64,000 nt of DNA from Lachnospiraceae bacterium (lineage in GTDB: Bacteria > Bacillota > Clostridia > Lachnospirales > Lachnospiraceae), in assembly GCA_910574715.1 (NCBI GenBank), contig CAJTCH010000010.1, forward strand, positions 1-64,000, given 5' to 3'. The notes beneath the pieces were generated by a model that saw only the letters and a program-made list of their open reading frames with translations, had not been told where the DNA came from and did no database searches. Position 1 is the first letter of the stretch. Each line of letters starts with the position of its first letter. Made by a program: the position numbers and the translations under genes. This document shows positions 50,803 through 59,813 of the stretch, one piece after another.

Positions 50803-51507
50803 TTATTTCACTTCGAACTTGTACCCGATGCCCCAGACGGTGCTGATGCCCCAGGAGCCGTGATCCTTGATCTTCTCGCGGAGCCGTTTGATGTGAACGT
50901 CAACGGTACGGGTATCTCCGATATATTCGTATCCCCAGATCTGGTCAAGAAGCTGTTCCCGGGTAAATACCTGGTTCGGAGAGGAAGCAAGGAAGTATAA
51001 CAGCTCCAGCTCCTTTGGCGGCATATCGACTCTGAGTCCGTCAACCAGCACGGAATAATTGGTGAGGTTGATAGAAATGCCGGGGTATTCCACGCATTTG
51101 CCCTTGTCTTCCCTGGCAGTCTCGGCTTTGGGAATGGCCTGATAGCGGCGGAGGACGGCCTTAACCCGGGCTACCAGTTCCTTAGAGTCAAATGGCTTCA
51201 TGATGTAGTCGTCTGCACCCAGCTCCAGTCCAAGGACCTTGTCGAAGACTTCTCCCTTTGCCGACAGCATGATGATTGGAACGGCAGATTTTGCCCGGAT
51301 CTCCCGGCACACCTGGTAGCCGTCGATCCCAGGGAGCATAAGGTCCAGAAGGATCAGGTTGGGCTGATAGGTTTCCTGGGCGATGAGCGCCTTCTCACCG
51401 TCATACACCATCATGGTATCGAAGCATTCCTTGGTAAGATACAGGGATATCAGTTCTGCAATATTCTCGTCGTCGTCGACGATTAAGATTTTCTGTTTAT
51501 TTACCAT
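50803..51507 (-). CDS. OmpR/PhoB-family response regulator
   Basis: The receiver domain has the acidic pair DDDEN, phospho-acceptor Asp in LILLDLMLPG and Lys in DDYIMKPFDSKEL. The C-terminal winged helix (FLASSPNQVFTREQLLDQIW, then TRTVDVHIKRLREKI) binds DNA. It pairs with the histidine kinase following it. It starts only 13 bases after the mutS2 stop codon, so mutS2, regulator and kinase form one operon, an unusual linkage of DNA maintenance or ribosome rescue with envelope sensing. Confidence 0.95.
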   Translation of the reverse strand: MVNKQKILIVDDDENIAELISLYLTKECFDTMMVYDGEKALIAQETYQPNLILLDLMLPGIDGYQVCREIRAKSAVPIIMLSAKGEVFDKVLGLELGADDYIMKPFDSKELVARVKAVLRRYQAIPKAETAREDKGKCVEYPGISINLTNYSVLVDGLRVDMPPKELELLYFLASSPNQVFTREQLLDQIWGYEYIGDTRTVDVHIKRLREKIKDHGSWGISTVWGIGYKFEVK

Positions 51508-51519
51508 ATCTGTCTCCTT

Positions 51520-53895
51520 TTATTTCAGTTCGACGATCGTGACGCCGGCATCCCCCTCGCCGAATGCACCGAGCCGGAAGGATTTGACATGCTTCTGGCG
51601 CCGAAGATAATTGTGGATGCCTGTCCGCAATGCACCGGTTCCCTTACCGTGTACGACACGGACGGAGGACAGGTGCGCAAGTGCGGCGTCGTCTAAATAT
51701 TTGTCCAGTTCCGCGACAGCCTCGTCCACGGTCTTCCCAAGCAGGTTGATCTCCGGGCTTACAGAGAAGGACTTGCCCATCTTCATCTTACCCTTGGAGG
51801 TCTTATGCATCTGCTTGGCGGAGTAAGACGGGGTCTCTTCTATGATCTCCAGATCAGAGATATGGATCTGGGAGCGGAGGATTCCCATCTGTACGGTTAC
51901 ATTGCCCCTGGCGTCAGGAAGGGAGGTGACCGTTCCGTTCAGGTTCATGCTTAAGACCTTGACGGATTCACCCAGTTTAAAATCGGACGGCTTATGCTGC
52001 TTGCGGGGCTTCTTCGCTTCCAGCGTTGTATGGGAGCTGACAGAAGCCATCTTCTTGCGGAGACGTTCGCGTTCCTTCTCCATCTCTGCTGCGGAAATGT
52101 TCTCCTTGCCGAACTTATGGAAATTGCGGATAGTCTCGTCGGCAGTCTCTTTAGCGTCCGCCAGGATGGCGTGGGCCTTCTCGTTGGCTTCCCTGAGGAT
52201 CCGTTCCTTCTGATCTTCTAACCGTTCCTGTTTTTGGCGCACCTCGGTTTTGAGTCGTTCCAGCTCACGTTTGTATGCGTTGATCTCATCCTGTTCCTTC
52301 TGGATGGTGCGTTTGCTGGTCTCCAGATCTGTGAGCAGATCTTCAAAGGATTCGTCCTGTTCGGTCAGATGTGTCCTGGCTTCTTCTATAATATAATCAG
52401 GCAGCCCAAGCTTGCCTGCGATAGCAAATGCATTGCTCTTCCCCGGGATTCCAATGAGGAGCCGATAGGTAGGGCGGAGGGTCTCCAGATCGAACTCGCA
52501 GCAGGCATTCTCCACCTGAGGAGTGGACAGGGCGTATACCTTTAATTCGCTGTAATGGGTGGTCGCCATGGTGCGGATCCCCCGTTGATGCAGATGGTTC
52601 AAGATCGCAGTAGCAAGGGCGGCGCCTTCGGTAGGGTCTGTTCCGGCTCCAAGCTCGTCAAACAGAACGAGTGAATGCTCGTCCACGTGCTTTAAGAAGG
52701 ATACGATATTCGTCATATGAGACGAGAAGGTACTGAGGCTCTGTTCAATGCTCTGCTCATCTCCGATATCGGCATATACATGTTCGAATACGGCAAGCTC
52801 GGAACGGTCTAATGCCGGGATATGAAGTCCCGCCTGTCCCATCAGTGTAAATAACCCCACGGTCTTTAAGGATACCGTCTTACCGCCTGTATTGGGGCCG
52901 GTAATGATCAGCAGGTCAAAGGTATCCCCAAGGGTTACGGTGATGGGGACAACCTGTCTCTTATTAAGAAGCGGATGACGCCCCTCACGGATGTGGATGC
53001 GGCCTTCTGTATTAAATAACGGCATGGATGCATTCATATCCAGCGCAAGGCCGCCTCTCGCGAAGATGAAATCCAGTTCGCCAAGAACAGTGTAATTACT
53101 GCGGATCTCTTCTGTATATGCTGCCGTGTCCTCGCTTAAGCGGGCAAGGATTACCTGTATCTCTTCTTGCTCTTTCCCGTAGAGCTCCTTTAGATCATTA
53201 TTTAGTTTGACTACTGCCATCGGTTCAATAAATAGTGTGGAACCGGTGGAGGACTGGTCGTGGATCAGACCGGAAACCTGGCCTCTGTGCTCTGCCTTGA
53301 CCGGGATGCAGTAGCGGTCTCCGCGCATGGTTATGATAGGATCCTGCAGGTAAGTGCGCAGAGATCCGTTGACCATGCCGGTAAGCGTGGAATGAACCTT
53401 GTCGTTCATCTGGCTGATGGAGCGGCGGATATGCTTCAATGTACCGCTCGCATCGTCGCTGATCTCATCTTCCTCTAAAATGCATCGGCGGATCTCTGCC
53501 GATAATGTGGTCAGTGGCTCTAACTGCCGGAAAAACGGGTCCAGGCAGTCTTCCTGGTCGTCATTGTTGTCGTGCCTGCCGTATGCTTTGGCGCGTCCGG
53601 CAGTTTCCAGAAGCTTGCAGATGCGTAAGAGTTCTCCGCTTCCAAGAGCCGCGCCGACCTCTAAGCGCCGCAGAGAATCATTGACCGGGCTGCACCCGCC
53701 AAAGGAAAGCCGGCCTTTCTTAACGATCCGTGTAAATGCGGCCGCCGTCTGCTGCTGGGAAATCGTGATCTCGGGCAGAGAAGTCATAGGCTTAAGCTTC
53801 ATGCAGCGCTCCTTGCCGCTGGAAGATGAGGCATGGTCTGCGAGCTGCTCAATAATCTTATTGTATTCTAGTTTGTTTAATGTTTTCTTATTCAT
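51520..53895 (-). CDS. mutS2: MutS2: Smr-domain ATPase
   Basis: ATG 53895 is chosen because CAGGTG lies seven bases before it; longer frames reach back to 53970 without a site. The 791-residue protein has the MutS ATPase (Walker A TGPNTGGKTV, LVLFDELGAGTDPTEGAALA), a long coiled coil and a C-terminal Smr endonuclease domain (LLGKTVDEAV, then RVVHGKGTGALR). MutS2 limits homologous recombination in some bacteria, and in Bacillus acts on collided ribosomes. It lacks the mismatch-recognition domain of MutS1. It is first in an operon with a two-component system. Confidence 0.94.
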   Translation of the reverse strand: MNKKTLNKLEYNKIIEQLADHASSSSGKERCMKLKPMTSLPEITISQQQTAAAFTRIVKKGRLSFGGCSPVNDSLRRLEVGAALGSGELLRICKLLETAGRAKAYGRHDNNDDQEDCLDPFFRQLEPLTTLSAEIRRCILEEDEISDDASGTLKHIRRSISQMNDKVHSTLTGMVNGSLRTYLQDPIITMRGDRYCIPVKAEHRGQVSGLIHDQSSTGSTLFIEPMAVVKLNNDLKELYGKEQEEIQVILARLSEDTAAYTEEIRSNYTVLGELDFIFARGGLALDMNASMPLFNTEGRIHIREGRHPLLNKRQVVPITVTLGDTFDLLIITGPNTGGKTVSLKTVGLFTLMGQAGLHIPALDRSELAVFEHVYADIGDEQSIEQSLSTFSSHMTNIVSFLKHVDEHSLVLFDELGAGTDPTEGAALATAILNHLHQRGIRTMATTHYSELKVYALSTPQVENACCEFDLETLRPTYRLLIGIPGKSNAFAIAGKLGLPDYIIEEARTHLTEQDESFEDLLTDLETSKRTIQKEQDEINAYKRELERLKTEVRQKQERLEDQKERILREANEKAHAILADAKETADETIRNFHKFGKENISAAEMEKERERLRKKMASVSSHTTLEAKKPRKQHKPSDFKLGESVKVLSMNLNGTVTSLPDARGNVTVQMGILRSQIHISDLEIIEETPSYSAKQMHKTSKGKMKMGKSFSVSPEINLLGKTVDEAVAELDKYLDDAALAHLSSVRVVHGKGTGALRTGIHNYLRRQKHVKSFRLGAFGEGDAGVTIVELK

Positions 53896-53951
53896 ATTCA
53901 TCACCTGGATATATTCTAACCTATTTGCGCCATAAAAGAAAGAGAGAAATA

Positions 53952-53980
53952 TTGAACAATTGCCGTTCATAGGTTATACT
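53952..53980 (+). promoter_or_regulatory. Promoter of the HtrA-like gene
   Basis: TTGAAC (53952-53957), 17 bases, TATACT (53975-53980), about 55 bases before the start codon. It lies in the region shared with the divergent mutS2 operon. Confidence 0.65.
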
Positions 53981-54035
53981 ATATTCGATGGGGCGTATAC
54001 CCGGAATGGATTTATAAAAGGAGAAGGATGCGTCT

Positions 54036-55319
54036 ATGGAAGAGCATAGAGACCCAAAAGAAGAATTACGTCCAAAAGAGGAACCGCAGGAGGAGCCGTC
54101 GGAGTATTTATTTATGCAGGAGACGATCAAGCGGGATCGCAGAGGAATCAGAAAAGGATTTTTTAAAATGGCAGGTTTTGGTCTGGTATTTGGGATGTGC
54201 GCCTGTTTCAGTTTCACTGCGCTGAGACCGGTGATGGAAGGCATTTTCCAGGATGATCCCGCGCAAGTCACGATTCCTAAGGAGGAGCCGGAAGAAGATA
54301 AAGTACAACCGGAGGCGGAGCCGGCAGAACCAGCGGTACAGCAGACGCTTGACGCAGACAGCTACCGGCAGATGCAGCAGTCGTTGACGGCGATCGGTAT
54401 TGAAGCGAACCGTTCAGTGGCAGAGATCGTTGCGGTTGCGAAGGATCAGGACTGGACGGAGGAGGCGAAGGACTATAAGAACAGTGTGTCCGGCCTGATC
54501 GTTGCGGATAACGGAAGGGAGCTTCTGATTCTTGGCAAGTCGTCTGTTGCCAAGGAGGCTCAGGAATTGCGGGTAATCTTCAACGATGGGAATGCGTACC
54601 CGGCGGTATTGAAGAAGAGTGACGGAACTCTAGGAATCGGAATCTATGCCGTGAGCCGTTCTGATCTGGAGGACTCGACCTGGGCACAGATTGAGACGGC
54701 GGTGCTGGGAAGCTCCAACGCAGTGTCCAAGGGGGATGTGGCGATCGTTCTCGGCAAGCCATTTGGGTATGCCGGCGCCATGGGATTTGGCTCGATCGCA
54801 TCTGGGAAGAATACTCTGGATCTGGCTGACAGGCAATATCGTCTGATCAATACGGACATTGCCGGTTCGAAGAACGGGAGCGGATTTATCGTGAATCTGA
54901 AGGGAGAGACGATTGCCCTGATCGATCAGAGTGCGGCGGAGGAAGGAAGTACGGAGCTGATCATAGGATATGGGATCACGGACGTGAAGGACATAATCGA
55001 ATGCCTGTCCAACGGGCAGGGCGTTCCGTATATCGGTATCTACGGCGTGGATGTCACTGAGGAGATAGAAGAGCAGGGAATTCCCAAGGGTCTGTATGTG
55101 AAGAATGTAGAGGCAGATTCTCCGGCCATGACGGCGGGAATCCAGAGCGGTGACGTCATCACCAGTATCGGTGATGATGAGGTCGCATCCTACAGCGCTT
55201 ACCATCAGTCATTGATGGAAAAGAAGGTCGGAAGTGAAGTCAAGGTGAAGGGACAGCGTCAGGGAGCCGATGGTTATGTGGATATTGATTTCACTGTGAC
55301 GGTAGGGAGTAAGGAGTAG
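54036..55319 (+). CDS. HtrA-family protein without catalytic triad (pseudoprotease) and with PDZ domain
   Basis: The layout is that of membrane-bound HtrA: acidic cytoplasmic tail, one helix (residues ~42-62), acidic linker, trypsin-like domain (~125-320) and PDZ domain (~332-425, with GIQSGDVITSIGDD). The active-site positions are changed. The NNHV segment of HtrA aligns with ILGKSS at 165-170, so no His. The TDLAV segment aligns with LGIGIY at 199-204, so no Asp. The GNSGGP serine aligns with Gly281 in KNGSGF (Ser282 is one place off). It should therefore not cleave peptide bonds by the normal mechanism, but may bind misfolded proteins or regulate another HtrA. It is a single gene with its own promoter. 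Confidence 0.82.
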   Translation: MEEHRDPKEELRPKEEPQEEPSEYLFMQETIKRDRRGIRKGFFKMAGFGLVFGMCACFSFTALRPVMEGIFQDDPAQVTIPKEEPEEDKVQPEAEPAEPAVQQTLDADSYRQMQQSLTAIGIEANRSVAEIVAVAKDQDWTEEAKDYKNSVSGLIVADNGRELLILGKSSVAKEAQELRVIFNDGNAYPAVLKKSDGTLGIGIYAVSRSDLEDSTWAQIETAVLGSSNAVSKGDVAIVLGKPFGYAGAMGFGSIASGKNTLDLADRQYRLINTDIAGSKNGSGFIVNLKGETIALIDQSAAEEGSTELIIGYGITDVKDIIECLSNGQGVPYIGIYGVDVTEEIEEQGIPKGLYVKNVEADSPAMTAGIQSGDVITSIGDDEVASYSAYHQSLMEKKVGSEVKVKGQRQGADGYVDIDFTVTVGSKE

Positions 55320-55425
55320 AAAAGGACGTATGTGATCGTTCTGAAGAAAAGACAGCATGAGAATAGGGAACTGTGAGAGATGGCATTATTTCTTCACATT
55401 TCCTGAGACAGAAAGAGGCGGAAAT

Positions 55426-56376
55426 ATGAGATTTATCAACACTCTTCGAGAGGGAGAGACAATCAGGAACATTTATCTGTGTAAGGGGAAACGCTCTGCA
55501 GAGACAAGAAACGGGAAACCATATGATAATCTGATCCTTCAGGATAAGACCGGGGTGCTGGACGGGAAGGTCTGGGATCCGAATTCGGGAGGAATCGCGG
55601 ATTATGATGAGATGGATTTTATAGAGGTATATGGAGAGATCATCAATTATAACAATAACCTTCAATTGAATATCAAGCAGATCCGCAAAGCGGAAGAGAC
55701 AGAATATTCTATGGCGGATTATCTGCCGACCAGCGGGAAGGATACAGAGAAGATGTATCAAGAACTGCTGGGGTATGTGAAGAAGATTGAGAATCCATAT
55801 CTGAGACAGGTGGTAGAGTATTATTTCGTGAAGGACGAGGCGTTTATCCGGAAGTTCAAGGCACATTCGGCGGCTAAGAGCGTACATCATGGCTTCTCGG
55901 GAGGGCTTCTGGAACATACGCTTAGTGTTGTGAAGTTCTGTGAATATATGGTGGGGGCGTATCCGATCCTGAACAGTGACGTCCTGTACACGGCGGCGAT
56001 CTGCCATGATATCGGGAAGATCAAGGAGTTGTCTCCGTTTCCGGAGAATGACTATACGGATGACGGTCAGCTTCTCGGCCATATTGTGATAGGGGTGGAG
56101 ATGATCAGCGAAGCGGCGAGGTCGATACCGGATTTTCCGGACAGACTGGCAAGCGAGCTGAAGCATTGTATTGTGGCACATCACGGGGAACTGGAATATG
56201 GATCGCCGAAGAAGCCTGCGCTCGCAGAGGCATTTGCACTGAATTTTGCAGATTGCGCGGATGCGAAGATGCAGACGCTGACGGAGATATTCAAGGATAA
56301 GAATACGTATGACTGGCTGGGGTATAACCGGCTGTTTGAGACCAATCTAAGAAAGACGATAGGGATGGGGACGTAG
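55426..56376 (+). CDS. YhaM-like 3'-5' exoribonuclease (OB fold plus HD domain)
   Basis: ATG 55426 follows AAGAGGCGG. An OB-type nucleic-acid-binding domain (residues ~10-95, YDNLILQDKTGVLDGKVWD) is joined to an HD domain with the metal ligands in LLEHTLSVV, the central ICHDIGKI and IVAHHGELEYG. This order matches YhaM/CBF1, a single-strand 3'-5' exonuclease of Gram-positive bacteria acting in RNA turnover. The 316-residue length fits. Its stop codon lies inside the 13-bp hairpin that separates it from rlmD. Confidence 0.9.
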   Translation: MRFINTLREGETIRNIYLCKGKRSAETRNGKPYDNLILQDKTGVLDGKVWDPNSGGIADYDEMDFIEVYGEIINYNNNLQLNIKQIRKAEETEYSMADYLPTSGKDTEKMYQELLGYVKKIENPYLRQVVEYYFVKDEAFIRKFKAHSAAKSVHHGFSGGLLEHTLSVVKFCEYMVGAYPILNSDVLYTAAICHDIGKIKELSPFPENDYTDDGQLLGHIVIGVEMISEAARSIPDFPDRLASELKHCIVAHHGELEYGSPKKPALAEAFALNFADCADAKMQTLTEIFKDKNTYDWLGYNRLFETNLRKTIGMGT

Positions 56377-56400
56377 TAAAATGACAGTTTACTACGTCCC
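56368..56400 (+). repeat. Perfect 13-bp hairpin covering the yhaM stop codon
   Basis: GGGACGTAGTAAA (56368-56380) is perfectly mirrored by TTTACTACGTCCC (56388-56400) with a 7-base loop. It includes the stop codon of the exoribonuclease gene. No T-run follows, so it may be an RNA-stabilising or attenuating hairpin between the two genes rather than a full terminator. Confidence 0.7.
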
Positions 56401-56445
56401 AAATTGAATTTTGCCCTGTATCCAAATGGAAAAAGAGGTATATTT

Positions 56446-57840
56446 ATGCAGAAGAATGATGTGGTTACAGTTGAGATAGAGGATATGGGAATTGGAGGGG
56501 AAGGCATTGGAAAGGTCGATGGATATACGCTGTTTATCAAAGATGCGATAATCGGAGATGTCGTAGAAGCCAAGATTATGAAGGCCAAGAAAAATTACGG
56601 ATATGCTAGGCTTATGAATATTATACTCCCGTCAGAATACCGTGCAGAACCAAAGTGTCCGGTAGCCCGGCAGTGCGGCGGATGTCAGATTCAGGCTATG
56701 AGCTATGAGAAGCAGCTCGAATTCAAAGAAAAGAAGGTTAGGAACAATCTGATGCGTATCGGCGGGATTCCCGGGGAGGTGTTGGATGCGGTGTTTGAGC
56801 CGGTCTGTGGGATGGATATGCCTTACAGATACCGGAATAAAGCGCAATATCCTGTAGGAAGGGATAAAAACGGCAGACCAACGGCAGGGTTCTATGCAGG
56901 CCGGACTCATCAGATTATCCCGTGCCTTGACTGCAGTCTCGGTGTAGAGATAAACGGCGATATTCTAAGGATTATCCTCGATTATATGGAGCAATATGGG
57001 ATTGAGCCTTACGATGAAGAACAGCACAGAGGCTTAGTGCGTCACATACTGCTCCGCTATGGTTTTGCCACGGATGAGATCATGGTCTGCCTGGTGCTGA
57101 ATGGAAGACAGCTCCCGCATGCAGAGGAATTGGCGGACAGGCTCTCGCGGATTCAGGGGATGGCCAGCATCACGGTCTGTGTCAATACGGATAAGACGAA
57201 CGTAATCATGGGTACCGAGATCATCACGCTGTGGGGGCAGAGTTATATCACGGATTATATCGGAGATGTGAAATATCGAATCTCGCCCCTGTCGTTCTAT
57301 CAGGTGAATCCGGTTCAGACCAGGAAGCTGTATGAAACTGCGCTTGAATATGCGGGGCTTCATGGGGTGGAGACGGTGTGGGATGTGTACTGCGGAATCG
57401 GGACTATCTCTCTGTTCCTGGCGCAAAAGGCGGGGAAGGTCTACGGTGTGGAGATTGTTCCCCAGGCGGTTGCGGATGCGAAGATGAATGCCAGGATCAA
57501 TGAGATTGGCAATGTGGAGTTCTATGCAGGGAAGGCGGAGGAGGTTCTGCCAGAATTCTATGCGAATTATTCTATAGAGCATCCCGGTAAGCAGGCACGG
57601 GCGGATGTGATCGTGGTGGATCCGCCGAGGAAGGGGTGCGAGGAATCTGTGCTTGAGACGATGGTGCAGATGCAGCCGCAGAGGATTGTGTATGTCAGTT
57701 GTGATTCGGCTACGCTGGCGAGGGATTTGAAGTATCTGGGGGAGAGAGGATATGAAGTGGTAAGAGGAAGGGCGGTAGATATGTTTCCGCATACTTGCCA
57801 TACAGAATGTGTGGTGTTGATACAAAGGAAACATATCTAG
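56446..57840 (+). CDS. rlmD: 23S rRNA (uracil-C5)-methyltransferase, RlmD/RumA type
   Basis: ATG 56446 follows AAAGAGG. A TRAM domain (residues ~2-60, VTVEIEDMGIGGEGIGKVDG) precedes the iron-sulfur cysteines (CPVARQCGGC and a fourth in CLDC), the SAM-binding motif (VWDVYCGIGTISLFLA), the VVDPPRKGC block and the catalytic Cys in VYVSCDSATLARDL. It methylates a uracil in 23S rRNA. It is full length (464). Genes of this family (rumA) are a known 3'-end insertion site for integrative elements in Firmicutes, and the DNA after the stop codon changes character at once. Confidence 0.93.
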   Translation: MQKNDVVTVEIEDMGIGGEGIGKVDGYTLFIKDAIIGDVVEAKIMKAKKNYGYARLMNIILPSEYRAEPKCPVARQCGGCQIQAMSYEKQLEFKEKKVRNNLMRIGGIPGEVLDAVFEPVCGMDMPYRYRNKAQYPVGRDKNGRPTAGFYAGRTHQIIPCLDCSLGVEINGDILRIILDYMEQYGIEPYDEEQHRGLVRHILLRYGFATDEIMVCLVLNGRQLPHAEELADRLSRIQGMASITVCVNTDKTNVIMGTEIITLWGQSYITDYIGDVKYRISPLSFYQVNPVQTRKLYETALEYAGLHGVETVWDVYCGIGTISLFLAQKAGKVYGVEIVPQAVADAKMNARINEIGNVEFYAGKAEEVLPEFYANYSIEHPGKQARADVIVVDPPRKGCEESVLETMVQMQPQRIVYVSCDSATLARDLKYLGERGYEVVRGRAVDMFPHTCHTECVVLIQRKHI

Positions 57841-57972
57841 AAATCCTTTATTTTAAGCAGTTTTATAAGCATTTTGTGTTTACGGAAGATGAGGAAGGGA
57901 ATCGGAATAAGAGGATGGAGAAGTATTTTGAAGTTTCGGCGGTGGTTGATGTGGGGGGTGGGGATACAAAGG

Positions 57973-58128
57973 AATTTGTTTAATAAGAAAACATTAGAGG
58001 ACAAATCAGTTGTTCGGAATTTCCGAACAACTGAAAGATATTTGGAATGCTTAGCCGAAAAAGAGATATATAATTTCAATGCTTGTGTTGCTTATCTAAA
58101 GCTATCATATAATACTAACTATGTATAG
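57973..58128 (+). pseudogene. Fragment of a RhuM-family protein
   Basis: A short stretch, NLFNKKTLEDKSVVRNFRTT (57973-58032), matches the block after the N-terminal helix-turn-helix of RhuM (virulence-associated) proteins, where the order is IxxIFxxGELxxxSVVxxFxTTxxDGK. The sequence after it is unrelated and the rest of the gene is missing. RhuM genes are typical of genomic islands, often next to restriction genes. The 57841-57972 stretch has a GA-rich open frame with no recognisable protein. Confidence 0.4.
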
Positions 58129-58154
58129 TTAAGATACTATTTGGAGGTGCAAGA

Positions 58155-58994
58155 GTGAAGAATGAAAAAAAGGAAATGATAGATAATAAAGAATTTCAGA
58201 CTTTATATGATAAATCAAAGAAGTTAATTGATAGTGCCAGAAACAATATGGGACAAATGGCAAATGCAATTACGGTACTCACAAGTTTTTTGCTGGGGAG
58301 ATATATTGTTGAACAGGAACAACAAGGCTCTGAAAGAGCAAAATATGGAGCTAAAATAGTAGATTCTTTGTCAGCATATCTGACAGAAGAATATGGTAGA
58401 GGTTTTTCAAGAAGCAATGTGGCAGGGATGCGGCAGTTTTATGTGACATATAAAGACAGAGAAGATGAAATTATCCAGTCGGGAATTGGACGATTCGAGC
58501 AGACTTTTGAAATTATCCAATCGGGTATTGGACAATTGGAAATGGCATATAACAATCTACCTTTTAAACTCAGTTGGACGCATTATCAAGTGCTTATGCG
58601 TATAGAAAACAGGGATGAAAGAGATTTTTATGAGAACGAGGCGATACGCTCGAATTGGAATGTAAATACTTTAAAAATACAATTTCATTCTAGCTTGTAT
58701 GAAAGGCTTGCATTAAGCAGAGATAAAAATGATGTGATGAGGCTGGCAAATGAAGGAGCTGTTCCGCAAAAACCGCAAGATATTTTACATACTCCATATG
58801 TATTGGAGTTTGCGGGATTAGAAGACAGGGCTTCTTATCATGAAAGTGATTTGGAATCAGCAGTAATAGAAAAGATGCAAAAGTTTCTTTTAGAATTAGG
58901 TAAGGGTTTTCTGTTTGAACAGCGCCAAAAGAGATTTACATTTCGTGATAAAAATTTTTATGTGGATGACCGTGTTATAATAGGGACAAGTTAG
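58155..58994 (+). pseudogene. Truncated YhcG-type (DUF1016) PDDEXK nuclease gene
   Basis: GTG 58155 follows TTGGAGGTG. The 279-residue product has the DUF1016 N-terminal helical domain (about residues 15-190, with AKYGAKIVDSLSAYLTEEYG and GRGFSRSNVAGMRQFY) and then enters the nuclease domain, but stops right after KRFTFRDKNFYVD. Full-length members continue with the DLVFYNRxL strand, DLK and metal-binding residues. The active site is therefore gone. A 42-base tandem duplication (58467-58508, 58509-58550) repeats the residues EIIQSGIG. The gene is AT-rich and looks horizontally acquired; such proteins occur near restriction-modification genes. It is probably inactive. Confidence 0.8.
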
Positions 58995-59046
58995 AGGAAC
59001 CCAGTAAAATCAAGGGGTTGCACTAACTTGTCCCCTTATTTTTTTG
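58983..59046 (+). terminator. Terminator that swallows the end of the truncated nuclease gene
   Basis: GGGACAAGTTAG (58983-58994, the last codons and stop of the truncated gene) is perfectly mirrored by CTAACTTGTCCC (59022-59033). An inner alternative stem AAGGGG/CCCCTT and a run of seven T (59040-59046) follow. It is a strong terminator. That its left arm is also coding sequence suggests the deletion joint of the nuclease gene fell at or in this hairpin. Confidence 0.75.
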
Positions 59047-59568
59047 CCCTTAAAAGGGCGAACGGAATCACCACATTTCTGGTTTCTGTCCGGGAGCCGT
59101 ACATATATTGCTGGCCAGCAGTATGAAAGTCTGATAGCGATTAAAGCAACCATACCATCCTCTGGTGATGGATTTGAAGGTCCGAAGTCCTTATAAATGC
59201 TGACGGGTTGCAACGGGGGCGTTGTAATATTGGCTGACAGGTTTCGGCCGGGTTTAATGTGAACCGGGCGCCATGGGAGGGTTAAACCTGTGTTTCTGTA
59301 CCATGGGAACAAATGAGATTTATTTACGGAAAGCCGGGGAACTTACAGCGCCCATATTGTTGTGATGGTTTTGAAGTTCTTGTGTAGCGGAGATTTTAGT
59401 TTTAGAGATTGACATATCGTTTCGTTCGGAAACAAATAGTTCTGTTTTGCAGGGAGAGGCACGGGCTGTTACGCTTGGGGCGGGCTCTGCAAAATCCCAG
59501 GGTTAGTTCAGTGACGGAGAAGCAATGGATAGTCCGGTCTGCGGGCCGGTGGAAGGGACGGGATATAG
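59047..59568. other. Non-coding stretch upstream of symE-parA-parB
   Basis: About 520 bases without a convincing gene. It holds a GCCCTT/AAGGGC palindrome (59047-59060), several CCATGGG repeats (around 59268-59313), blocks such as GGTTGCAACGGGGGCGTTG, and a promoter-like region at 59409. The sequence is GC-richer than the nuclease relic before it. Its size and place before a partition operon would suit a control region, a replication or transfer origin relic, or the site of an antisense RNA to symE; none of these can be shown. Confidence 0.4.
59409..59433 (+). promoter_or_regulatory. Possible operator/promoter before symE
   Basis: TTGACA (59409-59414) could be a -35, but the matching -10 (ACAAAT) is weak. 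In the spacer GTTTC (59419-59423) and GAAAC (59429-59433) form an inverted repeat around five bases, a fair candidate for an operator of the downstream genes. Confidence 0.35.
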
Positions 59569-59811
59569 ATGAAGAAGGATGTTCGGAAGATTAAGGTGTA
59601 TGAGCAGAGCGGGCGTAATTATAAGCCCACGCCTACGATCATGTTGAAGGGGCTGTGGCTGGAAGAGCTGGGGTTCGGGGCGGGGACGCTTTTGACGGTC
59701 CGGTGTGAGGAAGGGAAGCTGGTCATTGTTCCGAGGGAGACAGTGGATTATATTGATGTGTTTGAGGAGCAGCAGTTGAGCATGGTTGCGGAGAAGAAAG
59801 TGAGGTATTGA
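59569..59811 (+). CDS. symE: SymE-like type I toxin protein
   Basis: The 80-residue protein contains IKVYEQSGRNYKPTPTIML, then LKGLWLEELGFGAGTLLTVR and the EEGKLVIVP strand. This matches the SymE family, an AbrB-fold toxin that in E. coli acts as an SOS-induced RNA/DNA-binding toxin silenced by the cis antisense RNA SymR. It starts after GAAGGGACGGG and its stop overlaps the parA start region by a few bases, so symE, parA and parB are one unit. A SymE-like gene placed before a partition operon is not a textbook arrangement. It could act as an addiction module or as a repressor of the operon through its AbrB fold. Confidence 0.8.
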   Translation: MKKDVRKIKVYEQSGRNYKPTPTIMLKGLWLEELGFGAGTLLTVRCEEGKLVIVPRETVDYIDVFEEQQLSMVAEKKVRY

Positions 59812-59813
59812 GG

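Noticed and set aside
59010-59312. 100-codon minus-strand frame behind the YhcG relic
   Set aside because: It runs through a terminator and GC-rich non-coding repeats, with no recognisable domain and no ribosome-binding site.
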